A stretch of DNA of 24,711 nucleotides from Bacteroidales bacterium (GCA_023230285.1 JALNXP010000008.1:1-24711); one strand, 5' to 3'; positions 1-8,527 are shown, counted from the stretch's first letter. Numbers and translations are program-made. Notes: generated by a model from the letters alone, not told the origin.

Positions 1-1857
1 AACTATAGCAAGCATCTGATTATTTGGTATTGACGTATATTTATCGTTCATATATCCCACAACTCTCATATTATCAGGAGTTTCTCCTACACGCCAGATT
101 ATCTCTGTCGGCTTCCACTCTATTTCATAGTAATAATAATTTTCTTTAAAAACATCATTAGCTATTGGTGTTTTTATTGTCAATGCTTTATAAAGATTCG
201 TCCAGCGCATTGCTTCATAAGTAGCATCTTTATATGGGATACTTGTAATCCCTGCCGAAAATTTTTCGGGCTGTGGACAAGCCAAATCCCAATTTGTACA
301 GCAATACATAACCTCATCGGTCTGTGTTGCATCTTCGGTAACATTATTTCTTCTTTTATAATAATTCTTAGGCCAATATTTTGATGTTTTAACTATCTCT
401 ATATCAATTTCAGAATATTTATTGTTCAGCATTCTTACAGGTGTTGGTGTATCATCACCTTTATCTATATAACCGCCTTCATAGCAACCTCTGCGTATAT
501 TCCATTCATGGTTATCCTGATATATAAGCCAAAAAGCATAAGTAAGTCCGTTCCACACATTTTCTTCGTTAAGCATTACCGGAAATTTTATCTTACCTCT
601 ATATTTTCCATAAGTAAACCCGACACGTGTTTTAATTCCCGTAGACTCTTTTTTCAAATTATTCATATCAGAATTACCGGGGTTTACCAATTCTATATAA
701 TCTCCATTTTCGCTGATTTTCACAGTCTTACACGGACATTCAGTTGTATATGGATAATCGTACAATAATTCGGAGGAATCATACCTACCGGCATTACTCT
801 TATATTCTTCCATGGTATAAGGGTCGGTATCACTCACAACATCACGTATAAGAGGTATATTCCTTAAAGTATATTGACGGCTGACTGCACTGAAAAACTG
901 CTGATACACAGCTTTTTTATAGACATCATCATTAATACCGCAGCGACTGTCTGTTGTATCGAATGAATAATCTGCATTTCTTATTGTTGTTTCATCAACA
1001 AACACTCCGTTTTTCGGTGATAAAACAGCACGTGTCTTCAATTTTTTATCGCTGACAACTACATTTATACCTTCTTTTTTGTTATAAAAAAACCATGAAT
1101 AAGGATTAATAAAAGAGCCGGCTTCATTTGTTTTGCCGATATATTGTATATAATCGGGGATTTGTTGTAAAGCACTTTCATCACATACGACTAACATAAA
1201 CGAGTACTCACCTACTCTTGGATTTCTTTTCCATCTATGATTTTCGTCACCTGTATTTCTATTATTATTTATAATCCACATAGCGTCAAAATACAACTGT
1301 TTATCAACGCTGTTGCCATTTTTATTTGCTTTTTCCACCACGGCGTTGAACCAATCCGGAACGGAGCGGATATTTTTCATCAATGTTTGAACTTTTTCTT
1401 TAGAAACGTTATTAGAAGACAAGTCGGCTCCATAATAAATTTTTTCGTTTCGCGGATTGCCCACAATTCTGAAACTTCCGGTAATTTCGCCTTTTGTTTC
1501 TATTGGAATAAAGCCCACTGAAACATCTTCCCAGCTACCATAAAAATTTTCATAAGACAAAGAGTCGTTTTCCGGAAATTTATAACTCTCGTTTTGATAA
1601 TAAATTTTATAAAAATATTTTTTATTATCTTTATGAATAAATTTGAAAGAATATTCAAAATTGCCGGTTGGAGTTTGTTTAACAGAAGGGATAGCTATAC
1701 CGGCAACGATAACGCTATCGAGGTCCATATCAAGGACGACTGTATTATTTTCGGCTTTAAAGTTAGTAATAGGATTAAACGACATATCAACACTGTCACT
1801 ACAAGAAGTAATAACAAACAAAACGGTAAAGCAAAACAGGGTAAAAGAAGATTTCAT
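1..1857 (-). CDS. GH16-like secreted lipoprotein, C-terminus beyond the window edge
   Basis: The minus-strand frame is open from an ATG at 1857 to base 1, giving 619 residues with no stop. The N-terminus is a lipoprotein signal peptide: a hydrophobic stretch ending in a VITSC lipobox with Cys19, followed by Ser/Asp residues as in exported Bacteroidota lipoproteins. Residues from about 400 on resemble a family 16 glycoside hydrolase or concanavalin-like lectin fold. They include a YGKYRGKIKFP strand near 415, an AFWL segment, the GH16 catalytic signature EIDIE (E483, D485, E487), and YEIEWKPTEIIWRVG near 580. GH16 enzymes cleave beta-1,3/1,4 glucans or galactans; the substrate cannot be read here. 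Residues 20 to about 390 form a large N-terminal region I do not recognise. It has its own 5' region after the fba terminator, but I found no clear promoter. The fold is fairly sure; activity is inferred from the intact ExDxE. Confidence 0.8.
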   Translation of the reverse strand, partial: MKSSFTLFCFTVLFVITSCSDSVDMSFNPITNFKAENNTVVLDMDLDSVIVAGIAIPSVKQTPTGNFEYSFKFIHKDNKKYFYKIYYQNESYKFPENDSLSYENFYGSWEDVSVGFIPIETKGEITGSFRIVGNPRNEKIYYGADLSSNNVSKEKVQTLMKNIRSVPDWFNAVVEKANKNGNSVDKQLYFDAMWIINNNRNTGDENHRWKRNPRVGEYSFMLVVCDESALQQIPDYIQYIGKTNEAGSFINPYSWFFYNKKEGINVVVSDKKLKTRAVLSPKNGVFVDETTIRNADYSFDTTDSRCGINDDVYKKAVYQQFFSAVSRQYTLRNIPLIRDVVSDTDPYTMEEYKSNAGRYDSSELLYDYPYTTECPCKTVKISENGDYIELVNPGNSDMNNLKKESTGIKTRVGFTYGKYRGKIKFPVMLNEENVWNGLTYAFWLIYQDNHEWNIRRGCYEGGYIDKGDDTPTPVRMLNNKYSEIDIEIVKTSKYWPKNYYKRRNNVTEDATQTDEVMYCCTNWDLACPQPEKFSAGITSIPYKDATYEAMRWTNLYKALTIKTPIANDVFKENYYYYEIEWKPTEIIWRVGETPDNMRVVGYMNDKYTSIPNNQMLAIV

Positions 1858-1946
1858 TATGAAGTTATAATAGTAGGTAAATTAAGGAACATATTTATTT
1901 ATCAGATAAAAGCGACGGTATTACCGACATTCGTTTTATTTTATAA

Positions 1947-1982
1947 AAAGCATGCAATAAAGTTAACTTTATTGCATGCTTT
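1947..1982 (-). terminator. Perfect 36-bp palindrome, terminator of the serine/fba operon
   Basis: Every base from 1947 to 1982 pairs around a GTTAAC centre. It starts 18 bases after the fba stop codon. On the minus strand the stem is followed by a T-rich stretch (CTTTTTATAAAATAAAA), which fits an intrinsic terminator for fba and separates it from the downstream lipoprotein gene. Confidence 0.8.
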
Positions 1983-2000
1983 AAACAACATAAAAAAGCG

Positions 2001-2993
2001 TTATGCTTTATTGTCGCTGCCGAGTACGTCAACAACTTTATGTTTATAAAGTTCTTTCAGTGCATCGCGAGCCGGGCCTAGATACTTACGTGGGTCGAAC
2101 TCTGCCGGTTTAAGAGCTAATACTTCTCTAATGGCGGCGGTCATAGCCAGACGTCCGTCAGAGTCGATATTAACTTTACAAACAGCAGAAGTAGCGGCTT
2201 TACGAAGTTGGTCTTCGGGTATGCCGACAGCATCTTTCAATGCGCCGCCATATTTATTTATGATAGCCACTTTATCTTGAGGTACCGAAGATGAGCCGTG
2301 CAGTACTATTGGAAAGCCGGGGATTCTTTTTTCGATTTCTTCGAGTATGTCGAAGCGTAATGGTGGCGGTATCAGAATGCCGTCAGCGTTACGTGTACAC
2401 TGCTCCGGTTTAAACTTGTTGGCACCGTGAGAAGTGCCGATGCTGATAGCCAAAGAGTCAACGCCGGTTTTTTTAACAAAATCCTCAACATCTTCGGGAC
2501 GAGTATAAGCACTATGTTCAGCGGCAACATCGTCTTCGATGCCGGCGAGAACGCCGAGTTCACCTTCAACGGTAACATCATATTGATGAGCGTATTCCAC
2601 AACTTTCTTAGTAAGAGCGACATTTTCGTTATAAGGAAGTCCTGAGCCGTCAATCATCACTGATGAAAAGCCGAGGTCTATACAAGACTTGCAGAGTTCA
2701 AAAGTATCGCCGTGGTCGAGATGTAGAACAATAGGTATATTACAGCCGAGTTCTTTAGCAAACTCTACAGCACCTTGAGCCATATATCTGAGCAGTGTCT
2801 GATTGGCGTATTTACGCGCACCGCTTGACACTTGCAAGATGACAGGAGATTTTGTTTCAACACAAGCCATAACTATAGCCTGCATTTGCTCCATGTTATT
2901 AAAATTAAAAGCAGGTATTGCATATTTACCTGCCATCGCTTTACGGAATATCTCTCGCGAGTTTACCAAGCCTAATTCTTTGTAACTTACCAT
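2001..2993 (-). CDS. fba: Class II fructose-bisphosphate aldolase
   Basis: This 330-residue protein is a zinc-dependent class II aldolase, which cleaves fructose 1,6-bisphosphate into glyceraldehyde 3-phosphate and dihydroxyacetone phosphate in cytosolic glycolysis/gluconeogenesis. It has the HLDHGD motif (catalytic D93, zinc ligand H94), the VEGELG segment near 142-147, the GTSHG motif with H189, and the VLHGSSS motif with H232; the three histidines match the family's metal ligands. The length is normal for the bacterial class II form. The start follows the DUF1015 stop by 20 bases, so it is very likely co-transcribed as the last gene of serC-serA-DUF1015-fba, and a palindromic terminator lies 18 bases after its stop. 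Identification is secure; the symbol could equally be fbaA. Confidence 0.95.
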   Translation of the reverse strand: MVSYKELGLVNSREIFRKAMAGKYAIPAFNFNNMEQMQAIVMACVETKSPVILQVSSGARKYANQTLLRYMAQGAVEFAKELGCNIPIVLHLDHGDTFELCKSCIDLGFSSVMIDGSGLPYNENVALTKKVVEYAHQYDVTVEGELGVLAGIEDDVAAEHSAYTRPEDVEDFVKKTGVDSLAISIGTSHGANKFKPEQCTRNADGILIPPPLRFDILEEIEKRIPGFPIVLHGSSSVPQDKVAIINKYGGALKDAVGIPEDQLRKAATSAVCKVNIDSDGRLAMTAAIREVLALKPAEFDPRKYLGPARDALKELYKHKVVDVLGSDNKA

Positions 2994-3013
2994 AATAAAT
3001 TTAATTTAATTAT

Positions 3014-4264
3014 TTAACTTAACTTGTGTATTATCAGACCACTACGCAGTTTGGGCTCAAACCATGTAGTTTTGGGAGGCATAATATTACCGGAATCAGC
3101 AATATCAAAAAGTTGTTTCATAGATACAGGATAAAGAGCAAAAGCGACAGCCATTTCGCCACTGTCGACACGTTTTTTCAATTCGCCCAAGCCACGAATG
3201 CCGCCAACGAAATCTATACGCTTGCTTGTACGTAAATCCTTAATATCAAGGATTTTATCCAACACTAAATTAGATAAAATAGTAACATCAAGTACGCCTA
3301 TCGGGTCATTATCGTCAAAAGTGCCTTTTTTAGCTTCCATTGAATACCAACGACCATCAAGATACATGCTAAATTCATGCAATTTTGCAGGTTTAAAAAT
3401 TTCGGTACCTTTATCTTCAACAACGAAAGATTCTTGTAACTTGTTGATAAACTCTTCTTTAGTATTATTATTCAAATCCTTGACAACTCTATTATAATCT
3501 ATAATTTTCAGTTGATTATCAGGAAAATGGACAGCTAAGAAATAGTTATATTCCTCATCACCTGTGTGATGGGGGTTGTTTTTTTGTTTTTCCAAACCAA
3601 CGCGAGCGGCGGCAGCAGTTCTATGATGTCCGTCAGCGACGTAAGTAAATGGAATTTCTTTAGCGAAAATTTCGGTAATTGCGGCGATGTCATTTGGATC
3701 ATCAACAATCCAGAAGTGATGTCCGAAGCCGTCATCAGCAACAAAGTCGTAAACAGCTTTTGTATTATTGACGACTTTAGAAACTATTTCATCTATTTTT
3801 TTATTTGCAGGATAAGTAAAGAAGACAGGTTCGATATTAGCATCATTGCGCAAAACATTAATCATTCTGTCGTCTTCTTTTTCTTTACGTGTAAGTTCAT
3901 GTTTTTTGATTACGCCGTTCCAATAGTCGCCGGTATAAGCGCAAGCCACAAGACCGTATTGAGTTCTTCCGTCCATAGTTTGAGCGTAGATATAATAATT
4001 ATCTTTATCATCTTGGACAAGCCAGCCTTTATCTTGGAACATTTTAAAATTGTCTACTGATTTTTGGTAGACCGGTTCGGAATGTTCGTCGATGCCGGAT
4101 GCGAGGTCTATTTCGGCTTTTGTGATATGCAGTAAAGAGACTTCATTGCCGGCAGCTTCGGTTCTTGCTTCTTCAGAATTGAGGACATCATAAGGTTTTG
4201 CAGCCAACTTGGCAGCTATTGCTTGTGGCGGACGTAATCCGCGAAAAGGTTTTATTTTAGCCAT
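3014..4264 (-). CDS. DUF1015 family protein of the serine operon
   Basis: This 416-residue cytosolic protein belongs to the DUF1015 family, whose members often sit next to serC and serA in Bacteroidota. It begins MAKIKPFRGLRPP, a typical family start. It also has an HELTRKEKEDDR block (about residues 122-133) and a DGHHR motif (211-215, within YVADGHHRTAAAA). The DGHHR block resembles the ParB/sulfiredoxin-type nucleotide-binding box, which also occurs in the ADP-dependent serine kinase SerK; that resemblance is my inference. A longer frame reaches an ATG at 4285, but that ATG lies inside the 4284-4317 palindrome and precedes the conserved start, so 4264 is preferred. The gene lies 65 bases after serA and 20 before fba. 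No enzymatic role is claimed; a link to serine or phosphoserine metabolism is suggested only by context. Confidence 0.85.
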   Translation of the reverse strand: MAKIKPFRGLRPPQAIAAKLAAKPYDVLNSEEARTEAAGNEVSLLHITKAEIDLASGIDEHSEPVYQKSVDNFKMFQDKGWLVQDDKDNYYIYAQTMDGRTQYGLVACAYTGDYWNGVIKKHELTRKEKEDDRMINVLRNDANIEPVFFTYPANKKIDEIVSKVVNNTKAVYDFVADDGFGHHFWIVDDPNDIAAITEIFAKEIPFTYVADGHHRTAAAARVGLEKQKNNPHHTGDEEYNYFLAVHFPDNQLKIIDYNRVVKDLNNNTKEEFINKLQESFVVEDKGTEIFKPAKLHEFSMYLDGRWYSMEAKKGTFDDNDPIGVLDVTILSNLVLDKILDIKDLRTSKRIDFVGGIRGLGELKKRVDSGEMAVAFALYPVSMKQLFDIADSGNIMPPKTTWFEPKLRSGLIIHKLS

Positions 4265-4283
4265 CTGTGTTTTTTTTATAAAC

Positions 4284-4317
4284 ATGGCAGAGATACAAAA
4301 TTTTGTATCTCTGCCAT
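4284..4317. repeat. Perfect 34-bp palindrome between serA and the DUF1015 gene
   Basis: Bases 4284-4317 form a perfect palindrome with the centre CAAAATTTTG. It begins 12 bases after the serA stop and ends 19 bases before the DUF1015 start. On the minus strand it is followed by GTTTATAAAAAAAACACAG, which is A-rich rather than T-rich, so it is not a standard intrinsic terminator for serA. It may act as an attenuator, an RNA 3'-end stabiliser or a processing site inside the operon. Confidence 0.6.
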
Positions 4318-4329
4318 AATATTAATAAA

Positions 4330-5262
4330 TTATTTATTGACTTGGAATTTTTTGTCGCCGGTAGTAAAGAAACCCACTATTTGATGAGCTGCGGCTAAGC
4401 CGGCGTTGATATTAGCCTCTGTTGTCTGTGCGCCCATTTTTTTAGGTGTAAACAAGTATCTTCCGGGGAATTTTTCAGCTATTTCGTCAGCGTTAGCAGG
4501 AGCAACATCAGCAATATACTTAAAATCTTCTCTTGCCTCGAAGACCTCAACGAGTTCAGCTTCATTGATAACTTCCTTGCGGGCTGTATTAATCAAAGTA
4601 GCTTTTTCAGGCATCAAGCTCAACAAAGCTTTATTGATAGAATTTTTAGTTTGCGGAGTTGCGGGGATATGTAAAGACACATAATTACATGTTCTATACA
4701 AATCTTCTATTGTATCCACTGCGGTAACCAAGCCATCAGCTTCGATTACATTTTTAGGGACGAATGGGTCGAAGGCATAAACTTTCATGCCGAAGCCTTC
4801 AGCTATTCTTGCAACGTTTTTACCTACGTTTCCATAAGCGTGCAAGCCAAGTTTTTTGCCGAGCAATTCGGTACCAGTTTTGCCGTTAAAGCCGCCTCTT
4901 GCCATATAAACCATCATGCCGAGGACGAGTTCTGCAACTGCGTTGGAATTTTGTCCCGGAGTATTCATTGCCACAACATTATGTTCCGTAGCAGCTGCAA
5001 GGTCTATGTTATCATAACCGGCACCTGCTCTCACAACTATCTTCAATTGTTTTGCGGCATCTAAAACTTCTTTATCAACAATGTCCGACCTGATGATGAT
5101 AGCGTCAGCATCTTTTACTGCTTCTAAAAGTTGAGTTTTTTCTGTATATTTTTCCAAAAGTGCAAATTGGAAACCTGCATCTTTTACTATGGTTTTAATA
5201 CCTTCAACAGCTTTTTTGTCGAAAGGTTTTTCGGTTGCTACTAATACTTTCATGTCTATCAT
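4330..5262 (-). CDS. serA: D-3-phosphoglycerate dehydrogenase, short form without ACT domain
   Basis: This 310-residue protein is a D-isomer 2-hydroxyacid dehydrogenase in the first step of serine synthesis, oxidising 3-phosphoglycerate to 3-phosphohydroxypyruvate with NAD. The Rossmann segment GLHAYGNVGKNVA lies at 139-151, and the substrate/catalytic arginine is R228 in INTARKEVI. The usual catalytic His motif (TPHIG) is replaced by TPKKMGAQT (272-280), so Lys274 or Lys275 stands where His normally is. As far as I recall, the same replacement is described for the short PGDH of Entamoeba histolytica and Bacteroides relatives. There is no C-terminal ACT domain, so classical serine feedback inhibition through ACT is not expected. 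Its ATG at 5262 overlaps the serC stop (TAATG), indicating translational coupling; an alternative ATG at 5253 (MKVLVATEKPF) matches the usual family start. Confidence 0.93.
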   Translation of the reverse strand: MIDMKVLVATEKPFDKKAVEGIKTIVKDAGFQFALLEKYTEKTQLLEAVKDADAIIIRSDIVDKEVLDAAKQLKIVVRAGAGYDNIDLAAATEHNVVAMNTPGQNSNAVAELVLGMMVYMARGGFNGKTGTELLGKKLGLHAYGNVGKNVARIAEGFGMKVYAFDPFVPKNVIEADGLVTAVDTIEDLYRTCNYVSLHIPATPQTKNSINKALLSLMPEKATLINTARKEVINEAELVEVFEAREDFKYIADVAPANADEIAEKFPGRYLFTPKKMGAQTTEANINAGLAAAHQIVGFFTTGDKKFQVNK

Positions 5263-6341
5263 TATTTATTTTTCACTTCAAAATCTTTCATAAGGTCGAC
5301 TAAGAATTTTACGCTTTCGATGTCGAGAGCGTTATAGCAGGAAGCGCGGAAGCCGCCTACCGACCTGTGACCTTTAATACCGCAGATATTATGAGCAGTA
5401 GCGCATTTTAAAAATTCAGGTTCGAGGTCTTTGTATTTATCTTTCATAACAAAGCAAAGATTCATCAAACTTCTGTCTTCTTTAGCAACAGTACCTACAA
5501 ACATATCGCTATCATCGATATAATTATATATCATATTAGCTTTTTCGATAGCTCTTTTTTCCATTTCCTTAACGCCACCTAAAGATTTCACCCATTTAAG
5601 AGTTTGACCGATAACATAGATAGGAAGGACAGGAGGAGTATTAAACATAGTACCTTCATCTACATGAGTTGAATATTTCAACATTGTTGGAATAGGACGG
5701 TCTGAAACTTTTTCGAGCATGCTGTTTTTGATGATGACAAAAGTAGCACCGGCAGGACCTAAGTTTTTCTGTGCGCCACCATATATCATAGCATATTTTT
5801 TAACATCAACTGGACGGCTCATGATGTCCGAAGACATATCGGCAATCAAAGGAACAGGGCTGTCATAATCTTCTCTTATTTCAGTACCTTTGATAGTGTT
5901 GTTTGTCGTAATATGAAAATAATCGGCATCAGTAGGAATTTCATATCCTTTAGGAATATATGAAAAATTTTTATCTTTAGAAGAACCCACCACTACAACT
6001 TTTTCTTCGCCCCAAAGTTGAGCTTCTTTAATAGCTTTGGTAGCCCAAGTACCTGTATTCAGGTATGCAGCTTTCGTTCTTAAAAAGTTGTAAGGCACCA
6101 TACAGAATTGTAAACTTGCACCACCGCCAAGAAACAAGATTGAATAATCTTCCGGAATGTTAAGAAGTTCCTTGAAATCAGCAATAGTTTCTGCCAAAAT
6201 AGGTTCAAAATCTTTGGAACGGTGCGAGACCTCCATAATAGATTGACCACAATTACCTAATTCGATAACAGCTCTTGCAGTATCTTCTCTAACTGAATCG
6301 GCTAATACGCATGGACCTGCGTTAAAAATGTGTTTTCTCAT
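5262..6341 (-). CDS. serC: Phosphoserine aminotransferase
   Basis: This 359-residue class V aminotransferase converts 3-phosphohydroxypyruvate and glutamate to phosphoserine and 2-oxoglutarate, and the family also serves pyridoxine synthesis. It begins [13 protein letters not shown], and has the substrate-binding EVSHRS (His40-Arg41), the PLP-phosphate loop GGGAS (72-76) and the PLP lysine K192 in [11 protein letters not shown]. The length is normal. It is the first gene of the operon; its stop codon overlaps the serA start by one base. A strong Bacteroidota promoter lies about 120 bases upstream. No phosphoserine phosphatase (serB) is found in the window, so the last step of the pathway must be encoded elsewhere or done by another enzyme. 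Confidence 0.96.
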   Translation of the reverse strand: MRKHIFNAGPCVLADSVREDTARAVIELGNCGQSIMEVSHRSKDFEPILAETIADFKELLNIPEDYSILFLGGGASLQFCMVPYNFLRTKAAYLNTGTWATKAIKEAQLWGEEKVVVVGSSKDKNFSYIPKGYEIPTDADYFHITTNNTIKGTEIREDYDSPVPLIADMSSDIMSRPVDVKKYAMIYGGAQKNLGPAGATFVIIKNSMLEKVSDRPIPTMLKYSTHVDEGTMFNTPPVLPIYVIGQTLKWVKSLGGVKEMEKRAIEKANMIYNYIDDSDMFVGTVAKEDRSLMNLCFVMKDKYKDLEPEFLKCATAHNICGIKGHRSVGGFRASCYNALDIESVKFLVDLMKDFEVKNK

Positions 6342-6460
6342 GATTTGTTTTTTTAAATTTGTATTGCACCATTTTACCGGCGCAAATGTTATTAATTTGT
6401 TTACCTTTTTTATTTAATTAACTATATATTACTATTTTAATTCATCTTTTTTTCACGTTG

Positions 6461-6492
6461 CAAAATTAGATGTTTTTATTATCTTAAACAAA
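6461..6492 (-). promoter_or_regulatory. Bacteroidota-type promoter of serC operon
   Basis: Read on the minus strand, TTTG (6489-6492) is followed after exactly 20 bases by TAATTTTG (6461-6468), matching the Bacteroidota sigma factor consensus TTTG-N19-21-TAnnTTTG. The transcript would start around 6455, giving a 5' leader of roughly 110 bases before the serC ATG. Confidence 0.75.
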
Positions 6493-6686
6493 TTTTATGT
6501 CAACAATATTTGTTAACATTAAAAACTTAATTAAAACACACAAACAGCATACGATATTTCATTAGTAAACACCAACTTACAATGTTTCAGCTGAAGATAT
6601 AAGTACCCAATCCAAAATATTCAGCAAAAAAAATCAATTTAGTATTTATTTACAATTGATTAAGTCTATATTTTTTAAAAAGATAT

Positions 6687-6694
6687 TATCTTTG
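6687..6694 (+). promoter_or_regulatory. -7 box of first Omp28-like gene
   Basis: TATCTTTG matches TAnnTTTG exactly and lies 33 bases before the ATG at 6728, so the leader would be short (about 27 bases). I could not find a TTTG at the expected -33 spacing; the nearest TTG (6656-6658) is too far away. Confidence 0.6.
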
Positions 6695-6727
6695 CATTTT
6701 ACAAATTAACAATTTAACTTTACCATT

Positions 6728-8458
6728 ATGCGAAATTTTATCCTCTTTTTTTGTTTTTTACTTGCTTGTTCTTTGCAAGTATGCGCTCAAAATTATGTTA
6801 GTACCACACCGAGCAACCGTAATGTCATAATAGAAGAATTTACCGGCAGAAACTGTGGTTATTGTCCTGATGGGCATAGAATTGCCAACGAAATAATGGC
6901 GAATAACCCGGGAAGAGTTTGGGCTATTAACATTCATGCCGGCGGTTACGCTCCTACCTCTTATCCTAATTTCAACACCACAGACGGCACCACTATCCAT
7001 AACGGATTTTCCATTGGCGGCTATCCGTGCGGTGCAGTCAACAGGAATGGCAACACAGCAATTTATCGTGACCAATGGGCAAATGCAGCCAACACTCAAT
7101 TAGCGCAAGCCGCCGAAGCCAACATTGCCGGCATCTGTATTATTGACCCTATTACACATATCGCTACTATAAATGTAGAGGTATATTATACTGCGGATGC
7201 AGAAGGAACGACCAACAAATTAACGGTTGCCATGCTGCAAAACAACATTCTCGGTTCTCAATCCGGTATGAGTTCAAATCCGTCACAAATCATCAACGGA
7301 CAATATAACCACATGCACATTATGAGAGATGTCATTACAACTTCCGCATGGGGTGACGAAGTAAGTCCGATTACTCAAGGTACTTTAATTCAAAAAGAAT
7401 ACGAATATCAAATTCCGGAAAACATAGGTACTCCTAACGGCGTTGATGTTGTAATAGATGACCTTGAATTTTTGGCATGGGTATCAAAGACCAACTATAA
7501 CATAATCACAGCTTGTAAACTACAAGTCATATTCGGCACCGATGAACCTGTATATCCGGGTATCACGGGCTGCGTTCAAGAACATGTCGTATCTTGCAGC
7601 AATACTGAAAACGCCATTGTCAGTATTCTCAACGGTGGTTTAGATGAACTCACCACCATGAATTTCGAAATCGACATTAACGGTGAGACACAGACTTATA
7701 CATGGAACGGCAGTCTTCCTTCTTACGAAGGTGCCACCATAACAATACCTATCGAAGTTAGCGAAGCCGGAACTTTTGCCACAGAGATAAGCATAGTAGA
7801 AGCCAATGGCGTAGCTATTGAGCCATCTGCTGCTACCGTCAACACTTTAGACATCGAAAAATCCGAATGGGTAGACCATGAAGAGACGACCGGAACCATA
7901 AAAGTCAGAATATGGCAAGACAGATTTGGACCTCAAACCACATGGGCATTATATGCTTCTGACTACTCCGTACTTGCAGAAGGCGGTCCTTACAGCAACC
8001 TCCCGTCAAACGGCATCCAACTTCGTGAAAAAACCGTTGCCATCAATAGTGACGACTGTATCAAGTTTACCATCTATGACTCCGAAGGTAACGGCATAAA
8101 CAACGGTCACGGCGAAGGTCACTACGAATTGGTTGACGAAAACGAAAACATTATAATCGAAGGTGACGGCGTATTCGAATACGAAGAATCTTCAATTTTC
8201 TCGATAACAATACCGGTAGGTGTCAACAATTACGAAAAAACTGTCAGCATCTATCCTAACCCTGTCAATAACACATTGAACATCAAAGATGCCGGCAAAA
8301 TTTCTTCTGCAACTATTTTCGATATATACGGAAGAAAAGCATTAGACATCAACACTGTATCTAATTCTATAGACGTTTCATCTCTCGCTAACGGCATTTA
8401 CATTCTCAGAGTAAATATTGATGGTGTATCATCCGACATTAAATTCATCAAAGAATAA
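6728..8458 (+). CDS. Omp28-like thioredoxin-fold protein with T9SS sorting domain (copy 1)
   Basis: This 576-residue secreted protein has a signal peptide (residues 1 to about 21, cleaved near VCAQ). A thioredoxin-like domain of the Omp28-related type follows, with a CGYC redox motif (C43, C46) and a probable cis-proline loop at GGYPCG. A predicted beta-sandwich (about 390-492) carries an Asp/Gly-rich DSEGNGINNGHGEGHYEL block (451-468) suggestive of metal binding. The last ~80 residues are a T9SS type A sorting domain (SIYPNPVNNTL, DIYGRKA, LANGIYILRV, ending KFIKE). It is therefore expected to cross the outer membrane through T9SS and be attached at the cell surface or released. It has its own promoter box and a hairpin terminator. 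A closely related copy follows directly. Function is unproven: thiol chemistry is inferred from CxxC, while Porphyromonas Omp28 is described as a surface adhesin-like protein. Confidence 0.88.
   Translation: MRNFILFFCFLLACSLQVCAQNYVSTTPSNRNVIIEEFTGRNCGYCPDGHRIANEIMANNPGRVWAINIHAGGYAPTSYPNFNTTDGTTIHNGFSIGGYPCGAVNRNGNTAIYRDQWANAANTQLAQAAEANIAGICIIDPITHIATINVEVYYTADAEGTTNKLTVAMLQNNILGSQSGMSSNPSQIINGQYNHMHIMRDVITTSAWGDEVSPITQGTLIQKEYEYQIPENIGTPNGVDVVIDDLEFLAWVSKTNYNIITACKLQVIFGTDEPVYPGITGCVQEHVVSCSNTENAIVSILNGGLDELTTMNFEIDINGETQTYTWNGSLPSYEGATITIPIEVSEAGTFATEISIVEANGVAIEPSAATVNTLDIEKSEWVDHEETTGTIKVRIWQDRFGPQTTWALYASDYSVLAEGGPYSNLPSNGIQLREKTVAINSDDCIKFTIYDSEGNGINNGHGEGHYELVDENENIIIEGDGVFEYEESSIFSITIPVGVNNYEKTVSIYPNPVNNTLNIKDAGKISSATIFDIYGRKALDINTVSNSIDVSSLANGIYILRVNIDGVSSDIKFIKE
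7226..7356 (+). repeat. Near-identical 131-bp patch shared with 9023-9153 (copy 1)
   Basis: This stretch inside the first Omp28-like gene differs from the matching stretch of the second gene at only two bases, both silent, although flanking coding sequence is much more diverged. The patch encodes the segment from VAMLQNN to SAWG. It may mark gene conversion between the two copies. Confidence 0.8.
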
Positions 8459-8480
8459 TTTATACAATTTTAATGATAAC

Positions 8481-8514
8481 AAAAAGGTAAACGCTTGTAA
8501 GCGTTTACCTTTTT
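8481..8514 (+). terminator. Hairpin terminator between the two Omp28-like genes
   Basis: AAAAAGGTAAACGC pairs with GCGTTTACCTTTTT around a TTGTAA centre; two further T-A pairs close the stem to a very small loop. It lies 22 bases after the first gene's stop and ends in a run of five T, so it is a good rho-independent terminator that uncouples the two paralogues. Confidence 0.85.
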
Positions 8515-8527
8515 AAACATTTAAAAC

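Larger units (their letters stand above)
6342..6727. other. 386-bp intergenic region between divergent serC and first Omp28-like gene
   Basis: This AT-rich stretch has no convincing reading frame. It holds the serC promoter on the minus strand (6461-6492) and a TATCTTTG -7 box for the plus-strand gene (6687-6694). Nothing recognisable lies in the roughly 190 bases between those two elements, and I see no riboswitch fold or repeat there. Confidence 0.6.

Noticed and set aside
1594..2049. Plus-strand 151-codon open frame across the 1947-1982 palindrome
   Set aside because: It is antisense to the GH16-like lipoprotein and to fba, crosses a terminator, and its residues are low-complexity Ile/Lys/Asn with no family features.
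4265..4285. Upstream ATG at 4285 for the DUF1015 gene
   Set aside because: It lies in the arm of the 4284-4317 palindrome, and family homology starts at MAKIKPFRG (4264).
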